DNA of 11,276 nt from DATHBR01 sp036389955 (lineage in GTDB: Bacteria; Myxococcota; Myxococcia; Myxococcales; Myxococcaceae), in NCBI GenBank assembly GCA_036389955.1, contig DASVVJ010001103.1:1-11276 (forward strand), in the 5' to 3' direction. The first letter of the stretch is position 1; each line of letters begins with the position of its first letter. The position numbers and the translations under genes were made by a program. The notes under the pieces were generated by a model. The model searched no databases, was not told the DNA's origin, and saw only the letters and a program-made list of their open reading frames with translations. Positions 1 to 6,167 of the stretch are shown piece by piece.

Positions 1-123
1 CAGGCCCCGCAGCCCGCGCCCGTGGCGTGGTCCGAGGCGCCTCCTCCACGCGAGGAGCCCATCGAGATCGTCAACGAGGACGAGAGCAAGGGCGCCCGCC
101 CCTCCAAGCCCACGTTGCACTGA
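1..123 (+). CDS. C-terminal end of an unidentified protein (5' truncated)
   Basis: Frame 1 is open from the first base and ends in TGA at 121-123, giving the last 40 residues of a protein that begins outside the window. The tail is rich in proline, alanine and charged residues (for example APPPREEPIEIVNEDESKG) and looks like a disordered C-terminal extension. Third codon positions are almost all G or C, as in the other genes here, which supports real coding. No domain is visible, so the function cannot be named. No clear T-tract terminator follows it; only a weak 6-bp dyad (TCCGCT at 127-132, AGCGGA at 154-159) lies just downstream. Confidence 0.6.
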   Translation, partial: QAPQPAPVAWSEAPPPREEPIEIVNEDESKGARPSKPTLH

Positions 124-204
124 CGCTCCGCTGTACACACCTTGGATCACATAAGCGGACAGTAGGAAGGAGCCTGCTCACGGGCATCCTTTCTGCGCCG
201 TTAC

Positions 205-223
205 CGGAGAAATTACGGCTCCG
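205..223. promoter_or_regulatory. Small dyad, possible enhancer site upstream of the sigma-54 promoter
   Basis: CGGAG at 205-209 and CTCCG at 219-223 form a 5-bp dyad with a 9-base spacer. It lies about 97-115 bases upstream of the transcription start predicted from the -24/-12 promoter at 294-310. That is the usual distance for an enhancer-binding activator of sigma-54. A dyad this short can arise by chance in GC-rich DNA, so the call rests mainly on position. Confidence 0.2.
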
Positions 224-293
224 CCGCCTCCCTCTGATCCGAGGCCTCTGTCCAAAGCATTGATCTTCCTGGGCTTCGCGGTTTTGAGCGCGT

Positions 294-310
294 TGGCAGG
301 TGCTTTGCTT
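294..310 (+). promoter_or_regulatory. Sigma-54 (-24/-12) promoter
   Basis: TGGCAGG, four bases (TGCT), then TTGCTT: the GG at 295-296 and the GC at 307-308 are separated by exactly 10 bases. This matches the RpoN consensus TGGCACG-N4-TTGCW at nearly every position. The predicted transcription start is near 320, which is 24 bases before the ATG at 344 and just upstream of its ribosome binding site. The fit of promoter, leader and start makes this convincing without experiment. It implies that expression depends on an enhancer-binding activator not encoded here. Confidence 0.75.
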
Positions 311-329
311 TGTCCTGACCGCGTGATGC

Positions 330-335
330 GGAGGA
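330..335 (+). promoter_or_regulatory. Ribosome binding site that sets the start at 344
   Basis: GGAGGA lies 8 bases before the ATG at 344. The other in-frame candidates, TTG at 260, GTG at 323 and ATG at 326, lack such a site. TTG 260 and the bases after it also overlap or precede the sigma-54 promoter. Confidence 0.7.
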
Positions 336-343
336 CGGCGGAC

Positions 344-859
344 ATGACGGAGCGGAGCAAGCGGTCAGTGGGAGTGGCGCGGGTGTTCACCCAGCAGCCG
401 GACCGGCTTGCCGCCGCGTGGAGGCGGGTGCGGTGCCTGGGGGCCTCGCAGGTGCACCCTCCCAACAGCCTGCTGGACGGGTTGGTGGAGAGCTTCATCC
501 GCGAAGTGGGCCACAGCCTGGCGGGGCTGGAGTCCAGCGCCTGGAGCCGGACGCGGGCGGTGCTGCGGCTGTCTCCGGAGCGCGGGGCGCGGGGCCTCTA
601 TGACGAGTTCGCGGTGCTGCGGCGCTGCCTGGTGGATGCGGTGGAGGTGTTGGGCGGGGGGGATCCGGAGCGCGCGGTGGTGAACCGGGCTTTGGACGAG
701 GCGGTGGATTCGGCGGTAGCGCTGCAGCAGCGCCTGGTGGACACGGCGGCCGAGGGGCCCCGGGTGCCATTTGGAGGATTGGTGGTGGAGTGCTTCGAGC
801 GGCCTTCAGAGGTCCGGACTCAGCCGAGCTCCGGGCAGGACCGCGCCGAAATGCACTAG
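344..859 (+). CDS. Small helical protein resembling the RsbRD/RsbR-type sensor N-terminal domain
   Basis: This is a 171-residue soluble protein with no signal peptide or membrane segment. It reads as a bundle of amphipathic helices: an N-terminal QPDRLAAAWRRV stretch, then NSLLDGLVESFIREVGHSL, WSRTRAVLRLSPERGARGLYDEF, LRRCLVDAVEVL and a last helix with RALDEAVDSAVALQQRL. The LLDxLxxFI...G...R...RG...L..E...LR order recalls the RsbRD N-terminal domain found at the front of stressosome RsbR proteins and of some myxobacterial histidine kinases. Here it stands alone, with no kinase or STAS domain. The open frame extends upstream to TTG 260, but I chose ATG 344 because of the GGAGGA site and because the upstream part holds the sigma-54 promoter. 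A run of seven G at 656-662 does not disturb the frame. The family assignment is by pattern only; the function is probably regulatory but unproven. Confidence 0.65.
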   Translation: MTERSKRSVGVARVFTQQPDRLAAAWRRVRCLGASQVHPPNSLLDGLVESFIREVGHSLAGLESSAWSRTRAVLRLSPERGARGLYDEFAVLRRCLVDAVEVLGGGDPERAVVNRALDEAVDSAVALQQRLVDTAAEGPRVPFGGLVVECFERPSEVRTQPSSGQDRAEMH

Positions 860-1160
860 GGGATGTGCCGACCCGTCCGGCTTGACGCTTCCGAAAGGGA
901 GTGTCCGAGGGCTGGCGGAGGTGGGGGCGTGCTGCCCGGGTTGGGGGCCTGAGGCAGCGCGAAACGGTGGCGAGTTCCCGGCATGGGGGCCGGTGAGCAC
1001 GCAACGGGGCCGTCGAGAACGCGTGGATGGGGGTCCGCGCGCCTCGTCGGCCGGACGGGTCGGCCGTGTTTTTGGCAGTTGTAGGGAGGGGGACGCGGGA
1101 GGGAGTGCCTTCGGGGGTAGGCACTCTCTCCCGTACTTTTTTGGGGCTACCGGCTTGCGC
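860..1160. other. Intergenic region between convergent genes
   Basis: I see no credible gene here. Open frames on both strands are short, arginine- and proline-rich and lack ribosome binding sites, so they look like GC-rich artefacts. The right part holds the intrinsic terminator at 1095-1142. The roughly 235 bases before it would form an unusually long 3' untranslated region for the gene at 344-859, or could hide a small RNA. A TTGACG at 882-887 has no acceptable -10 box. Confidence 0.5.
1095..1142 (+). terminator. Strong intrinsic (rho-independent) terminator
   Basis: CGGGAGGGAGTGCC (1096-1109) pairs with GGCACTCTCTCCCG (1120-1133) with a single G-U wobble. A T-A pair (1110/1119) closes an 8-base loop, and a G-U pair extends the base. 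The right arm is followed after three bases by six T (1137-1142) on the plus strand. The tract direction assigns it to plus-strand transcription, so to the 344-859 gene. On the minus strand the hairpin lies about 18 bases beyond the polA stop but has no U tract, so it may only help to stop polA transcripts. Confidence 0.85.
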
Positions 1161-3866
1161 TCAGTGCGCGTCCGCCCAGGTCTTCCCGGCGCCCACGTCC
1201 ACCTTGAGCGGCACCTTGAGGGTGGCCACCGAGGACATGCTGCGGCGGGCCAGCTCCTTCACCGTCTCCACTTCGTCGTCCGGCGCCTCGAAGAGCAACT
1301 CGTCGTGCACCTGCAGCAGCATCACCGTGCGCAGCTTCTGCCGTGTCAGCTCCTCGTCCACCACCAGCATGGCCTTCTTGATGAGGTCCGCGGCGGTGCC
1401 CTGAATGGGCATGTTGATGGCGGCGCGCTCGGCGGCCTGGGCAATCTGGCGGTTCTTCGCGTGCAGGTCCGCCATGATGCGCCGCCGGCCGAACATCGTC
1501 TCCACGTAGCCCACCTTCCGGGCGCGATCGACGGTCTCCTCCAGGTAGCGGCGGATGCCGGCGTAGCGGGTGAAGTAGCGCTCGATGATGTCGCGCGCCT
1601 CCTCTACGGGGATGCTCAGGCGGGTGGACAGGCCGTGCGGTGACAGGCCGTAGGCAATGCCGAAGTTCACCGTCTTGGCCACCCGGCGGTGATCCTTGGT
1701 CACCTGGTCCTGTGGCACGCCGAAGATCTCCGCCGCCGTGCGGCTGTGGATGTCCTCGTCCCGCGCGAACGCGTCGATGAGGACGGGGTCCTCGGCGATA
1801 TGGGCCAGCAGCCGCAGCTCCACCTGGCTGTAGTCCGCGGAGACGAGCTGGTGGCCCGGCTCGGCGACGAAGGCCCGGCGGATCTCCCGGCCCAGCTCGG
1901 TGCGCACGGGGATGTTCTGCAGGTTGGGATCCGACGAGGACAGGCGCCCGGTGGCGGTGGCCGCCTGGTGGTAGGTGGTGTGGATGCGCCCGTCGCGCGC
2001 CACCAGGGTGGGCAGCGTGTCCAGGTAGGTGCTCTTGAGCTTGGACAGCGAGCGGTACTCGAGGATGGCGCCGGGCAGCGCGTGCTGCTCGCCGAGCTTC
2101 TCCAGCACCTCCTGGTCCGTGGAGGGCCCCGTCTTGCCCTTCTTCAGCACGGGCAGCTTCAGGTCCGTGTAGAGCACCTGGGCGAGCTGCTGGTTGGAGC
2201 CCACGTTGAACTCGCGGCCCGCCAGCGTGTGGATGCCTTTGAGCTTCGTCTCGCACTCGGCGTCCACCTTGGACGAGATGGTCTGCAGCGCGGACACGTC
2301 CAGCTTCACGCCCTTGCGCTCCATCTGGGCGATGACCGGCAGCAGGGGCAGCTCCAGCTCCTTCGCCAGCTTCGCCAGGCCCACATCCTCCAGCTCCTGC
2401 CAGAGCCGGGGAGCCAGCTTCAGCGCCGCGTCCGCGCGGGAGGCATAGGCGGTGGCCACCTCCTCGGGGTTGTGGTCCGCCAGCGCCCTGCCCTTCTTGC
2501 CCTCGGTGGAAGCCGGCAGCGCGGCCAGATCAGTGTTCAGCCGCTCGCGAGCCAGGTCCGTCAGCGCGTGCTCCCGGCGCGAGGGATTGAGCAGGTAGCT
2601 CAACAGCTCCACGTCGTCATGAGCCCCCTTGAGCGTCAGCCCCGCGCCCGCCAGTACCAGGGTGAGCGCCTTGAGATCGTGCCCACCCTTCTTCACCTTC
2701 GCGTCTTCCAGCAGCCCGCGGGTGAGCTCGGTGAAGCGCGCCACGGACACCTGCTTGGAGCCGAGCACCTGGTGGCGCAGCGGCACGTAGGCGTTGCGCC
2801 CGTCCGGTAGCGCCAGTCCCAGGCCCACCAGCGGCGCGGTAAAGGGCCTGCCCTCGTAAGCCGGCACCAGCGAGACGGTGCCCGCGGCGCGCGCCGCGTC
2901 CACCAGCTCCTTCAGCTCCTCCTCGGTGGTGACGATCCGCGCGGGAGCGGCCGGAGCCACGGGCTCGGCGGGCTTCTCCGGAGCCGCCGCGGTGTCCACG
3001 GGCAGCTCGTTCACCAGCCGGTAGAACTCCAGGTCCGTGAAGAGCTGCTTGGCGCGCGGGGTGTCGATCGGCCGGCGGGCCAGCTCCGGGATGGTGACCT
3101 TCAGGTCCAGGTCCGTCTTGAAGGTGACGAGCTGCAGGGCCTTGAGCAGGCTCTCGCGGTGCGAGCTGATCGACTCGCGGATCTTCGGCTTCTTCACCTC
3201 GTCCAACCGGGCCAGCAGCGTCTCCACGTTGCCGAACTGTTGAAGCAACTCCGTGGCCGTCTTCGGGCCGATGCCAGGCACCTTGGGCACGTTGTCACTC
3301 GCGTCGCCCACCAGCGCCAGATAGTCGCGCATCTGCTTGGGCTCGATGCCCAGCTTCGCCTTCACCTCTTCGGGGCCGGTGTGCACGTCCTTCATCGGAT
3401 CGAAGAGCTTCACGTCCTCGTCGACGATCTGGATGAAGTCCTTGTCCCCCGTCACCACCTGCACGCAGAAGCCCGCGGCCTTGGCCTGCTTGGCCAGGGT
3501 GCCGATGACGTCATCCGCCTCCCAGCCGGCGAACTCCAGGATGGGCACGTTGAGCACCTCCACCACGCGGCGGATGAGCTCGAACTGGGGCACCAGATCC
3601 TCGGGCGGGCCCTCGCGGTTGGCCTTGTAGTTGGGGTCGATCTTCTGGCGCTCGGTGCGGCTCTCCTTGTCGAAGGCCAGCGCCAGGTGGGTGGGCTTCA
3701 GATCCTTGATCGCCTTGAGCACCATGCGGGTGAAGCCCAGCACGGCGTTGGTGGGCACGCCCTTGCTCGTGGAGAGCGGAGGAATGGCGTGGTAGGCGCG
3801 GAAGATGAAGCTCGAGGCGTCGATCAGCGTGAGGAGGGGCGCGGAAGCCTGAGGGCTCGGAACCAT
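1161..3866 (-). CDS. polA: DNA polymerase I, probably without proofreading
   Basis: This 901-residue protein is close to the family length (E. coli 928). It fills gaps and removes RNA primers in replication and excision repair. Residues 1-290 are the 5'-3' nuclease, with D16 (TLIDASS), D66 (AFDKESR), WEADD 115-119, GDKD 140-143, GDASDN 187-192 and helix-hairpin-helix GIGPKTA 198-204. A Pro/Ala-rich linker (292-309) leads to a degenerate 3'-5' exonuclease fold (310-500). The polymerase domain (about 505-901) has motif A VSADYSQVELR with D678, motif B KTVNFGIAYG with K731, F735 and Y739, and motif C QVHDE with D855. In the exonuclease fold the usual DxE of motif I is replaced by SLVPAYE, the motif II Asp by Leu (GGHDLKAL) and the motif III YxxxD by YASRA. 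Proofreading is therefore very likely lost, as in Taq-type enzymes. ATG at 3864-3866 has a modest AAGG site. A TGGACA box at 3896-3901 lacks a good -10 partner, so the promoter is unclear. It is convergent with the 344-859 gene. Confidence 0.97.
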   Translation of the reverse strand: MVPSPQASAPLLTLIDASSFIFRAYHAIPPLSTSKGVPTNAVLGFTRMVLKAIKDLKPTHLALAFDKESRTERQKIDPNYKANREGPPEDLVPQFELIRRVVEVLNVPILEFAGWEADDVIGTLAKQAKAAGFCVQVVTGDKDFIQIVDEDVKLFDPMKDVHTGPEEVKAKLGIEPKQMRDYLALVGDASDNVPKVPGIGPKTATELLQQFGNVETLLARLDEVKKPKIRESISSHRESLLKALQLVTFKTDLDLKVTIPELARRPIDTPRAKQLFTDLEFYRLVNELPVDTAAAPEKPAEPVAPAAPARIVTTEEELKELVDAARAAGTVSLVPAYEGRPFTAPLVGLGLALPDGRNAYVPLRHQVLGSKQVSVARFTELTRGLLEDAKVKKGGHDLKALTLVLAGAGLTLKGAHDDVELLSYLLNPSRREHALTDLARERLNTDLAALPASTEGKKGRALADHNPEEVATAYASRADAALKLAPRLWQELEDVGLAKLAKELELPLLPVIAQMERKGVKLDVSALQTISSKVDAECETKLKGIHTLAGREFNVGSNQQLAQVLYTDLKLPVLKKGKTGPSTDQEVLEKLGEQHALPGAILEYRSLSKLKSTYLDTLPTLVARDGRIHTTYHQAATATGRLSSSDPNLQNIPVRTELGREIRRAFVAEPGHQLVSADYSQVELRLLAHIAEDPVLIDAFARDEDIHSRTAAEIFGVPQDQVTKDHRRVAKTVNFGIAYGLSPHGLSTRLSIPVEEARDIIERYFTRYAGIRRYLEETVDRARKVGYVETMFGRRRIMADLHAKNRQIAQAAERAAINMPIQGTAADLIKKAMLVVDEELTRQKLRTVMLLQVHDELLFEAPDDEVETVKELARRSMSSVATLKVPLKVDVGAGKTWADAH

Positions 3867-3912
3867 GCCCGGGCCTTAGCGCGCCTGCCATCCCCTGTCC
3901 ACGGTGCCCAGC

Positions 3913-3930
3913 GGCGCCCCGGAGGGCGCC
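3913..3930 (-). terminator. GC-rich hairpin after the dual-FHA gene, possible terminator
   Basis: GGCGCCC (3913-3919) and GGGCGCC (3924-3930) form a perfect 7-bp stem closed by a four-base loop (UCCG in the minus-strand transcript). It begins 8 bases after the stop codon of the gene ending at 3938. No U tract follows in either direction, so it could stabilise the 3' end or act with Rho rather than as a classic intrinsic terminator. Confidence 0.4.
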
Positions 3931-3937
3931 CGCCAGT

Positions 3938-6160
3938 TCACTGACACTTCCACTCCGCCTTGGCCGCGGCGATCTTCTCCTCGAGCCCGTCGCCCGGAAC
4001 GGCGTAGTCCGTGGCGGCCTGGAGATCCTGGCAGCCGCCCGCGTTCTGCAGCGCGCGCAGGCCCTGGGTGGAGCAGAAGCCGACCACCTTATTGAGGTCG
4101 GTGTTGCCCTTGTAGAACTGGAAGCCCATCTTCCAGATCTTGCAGCCCCGGCGCCGGTCCTCGCGGTCCGCCCAGTGCTTGCCGCGGATCAGCGCGTTGG
4201 AGGCGATGTCCTGCTGGATGTTGCGCCGGTAGAAGGAAGGCAGGCGCTCCCACAGCTCGCCCATCAGCTGTTTGTCCATCTCCAGCGCCTCACCCAGGGG
4301 CTCGGAGGCCTGCTCCACGTCCTGCATCTGCAGCAGCGCCTGGCCGTTCTTGAACAGCTGGTCCACCGTACCCACCTGCCGGATCAGATCGTCCGCCTGG
4401 CCGTGGAACTGGGACTGCTCGTAGTTGCCGCGCAGCTTCTGCAGCTTGGCGATCGCCTCGTTACCGCGGCCGGCCCAGTAGTCCATCATCGCCGCGCGCA
4501 GGAACGGGTTGGCGTAGCGCTCTTCGATCTTGCGCTTCACCTCGACCTCCGGCTTGGGAGGCCCATCGTCCCCATCGACGTACTTCGACTGGGGGCAGCG
4601 CCACGGCTCGGCGGCGGGGTCCAGCTTCTGGCGGGCGATGGGGAACTGGACGAAGAGCTTGTCCTTGGGCTGCCACTCGCGCTTCCGGGCGTTCACCCTG
4701 CCCTGGAGCACCAGGTTGAAGCCCAGCGGCGGCTCGATGTCCTCGCGGGGCACCGTGTTGCACCACAGGCCCATGTACCGATCGCAGCGAGGCACCGCCG
4801 CCGTGTACTGCGAGTCGCGCAGGTAGCGCTTGCAGTCGTCCAGGGCCCGGCTCTTCACCAGCTCCAGCGCGTCACGCACCTTGATCTTGGCGCGTCGGAA
4901 GTAGGAACTCTCCTCGGGGATCTTCTGCAGCAGATCCAGCGCCTCTTCCTCCTTGAGGCGCGCCAGGGCCTTGTCGGCCTGGCTGAAGTACATCGAGGCT
5001 TCCTTCTCCACCTTGATGCGCTTGATGAGCGAGTTGGCCTCGACGTTGATCGGGTCCACGTTGAGCGCCTGATCACACGCCGCCTCGGCCTTCTCCCATT
5101 GGGGCTCGTTGCCCATCTCCATGGAGGAGTACGAACGGCACTGGCTCAAGAGCTCCTGAACGTCCACCACCGGAGTCGTCGGAGGAGGAGGAGCAACGAT
5201 GCCGCCACTACCGCCACCGCCGCCAACGGCCACCTTGGCCACCGCCGCCACCACGATCAGCGCCACCATCCCACCGGCCGCCACCAGCAGCTTCTTCCTC
5301 TTGTTCGGAGCCGCGGCGGCTGGCGCGGCGGCCGCGGCCTCACCCGGCCTGCGGCCCGCGGTCGCACCCCGGCGCGTGGGCACAGCGGCCTGCTCACCGC
5401 CCGATTCGAACACCACCTCCACCATGCCGAACTGGATGATGTCGCCCGGGTTGAGCTGCACGGGCTCCTGGCCAATGCGCTCGCCGTTGAGCAGCGTGCC
5501 GTTGGAGCTGCCCAGATCGCGCAGGAAGATCTGGCCGCGGGGGTTGCGCTCCAGCTCCGCGTGCTTGCGGCTGAGCGAGTCATCCTCCAACAGCACCGCG
5601 GCCGGCGGCGCACGGCCCACCAGGATCTTGCCCCGCACGGGGTAGAGCTTGTTGGCCCACGGCCCGGTCAGTCCGCGCAGCACGGGACCCAGGTCCGGGC
5701 CCGGCGCCGCGCCGGTGGCGGGCTTCTCGCGCTTGGCCAGGGCCGAGCCCGGAGGCCGCGCCGGCTTCACGCTGGGCATCGCCTTGGTGGACCGCGGCGC
5801 CCCTTCCTCCGAGCCCAGGGCCGTCGCCGAGGGAGAAGACCGGGTGCCCTTGCGCGCCCCACTGGCCGCGCGCGCACCGCCCTTGATCTTCAGCTGGTAG
5901 TCACCCAGCACCACCTGCGACTGCGACGTCAGGGGCGTGGGCCCCTCGATGCGCTCGCTGTCCACATAGGTGCCGTTGGCGCTGCCCAGGTCCTCGACAT
6001 GGACCTTGCCGCCTTCGACGAAGAAGCGGGCGTGCTTGCGCGACACGCCGCCCTCGGTGAGCACCAGGTCATTGCCCTCCTGGCGGCCGATCTTCAGCTC
6101 GCCAGAGAGCTCGTGCTCACTCTCGGTTCCGTCAGGATTGAGAACGATCAGTGTAGGCAT
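3938..6160 (-). CDS. Dual-FHA inner-membrane protein with Cys-rich periplasmic helical-repeat region
   Basis: The protein has 740 residues. FHA domain 1 spans about 1-95 (IGR 24-26, SRKH 40-43, NGT 62-64) and FHA domain 2 about 155-255 (VGR 181-183, SRKH 197-200, SSNGT 218-222). Both keep the Arg, Ser and Asn used to bind phosphothreonine. An Ala/Pro-rich linker and a positive cluster NKRKK (286-290) precede one membrane helix (about 290-312), then a glycine run and a PPPPTTP spacer. The remaining 410 residues are mostly helical and look tetratricopeptide-like (for example WEKAEAACDQALNVDPINVEA). All ten cysteines (341, 362, 443, 459, 467, 522, 673, 696, 710, 739) lie after the membrane helix, which fits a periplasmic C-terminus with disulfides. 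The gene starts 7 bases after the stop of the FHA-CpaF ATPase gene, so the two are cotranscribed and probably translationally coupled. It likely links the cytoplasmic motor to the envelope part of the Tad machine; that role is inferred from context. Confidence 0.9.
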   Translation of the reverse strand: MPTLIVLNPDGTESEHELSGELKIGRQEGNDLVLTEGGVSRKHARFFVEGGKVHVEDLGSANGTYVDSERIEGPTPLTSQSQVVLGDYQLKIKGGARAASGARKGTRSSPSATALGSEEGAPRSTKAMPSVKPARPPGSALAKREKPATGAAPGPDLGPVLRGLTGPWANKLYPVRGKILVGRAPPAAVLLEDDSLSRKHAELERNPRGQIFLRDLGSSNGTLLNGERIGQEPVQLNPGDIIQFGMVEVVFESGGEQAAVPTRRGATAGRRPGEAAAAAPAAAAPNKRKKLLVAAGGMVALIVVAAVAKVAVGGGGGSGGIVAPPPPTTPVVDVQELLSQCRSYSSMEMGNEPQWEKAEAACDQALNVDPINVEANSLIKRIKVEKEASMYFSQADKALARLKEEEALDLLQKIPEESSYFRRAKIKVRDALELVKSRALDDCKRYLRDSQYTAAVPRCDRYMGLWCNTVPREDIEPPLGFNLVLQGRVNARKREWQPKDKLFVQFPIARQKLDPAAEPWRCPQSKYVDGDDGPPKPEVEVKRKIEERYANPFLRAAMMDYWAGRGNEAIAKLQKLRGNYEQSQFHGQADDLIRQVGTVDQLFKNGQALLQMQDVEQASEPLGEALEMDKQLMGELWERLPSFYRRNIQQDIASNALIRGKHWADREDRRRGCKIWKMGFQFYKGNTDLNKVVGFCSTQGLRALQNAGGCQDLQAATDYAVPGDGLEEKIAAAKAEWKCQ

Positions 6161-6167
6161 GGCCGCT

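Noticed and set aside
260..343. N-terminal extension of the 344-859 gene from TTG 260, which looks like a hydrophobic segment
   Set aside because: It has no ribosome site and contains a near-perfect sigma-54 promoter. The ATG at 344 has GGAGGA at the right distance.
495..1124. 209-residue minus-strand open frame opposite the RsbRD-like gene
   Set aside because: It is proline- and arginine-rich with no ribosome site and would read through the terminator hairpin.
1147..2256. 369-residue minus-strand open frame within polA in another frame
   Set aside because: It overlaps the polymerase domain motifs of polA and has low-complexity Arg/Gly/Ala/His composition.
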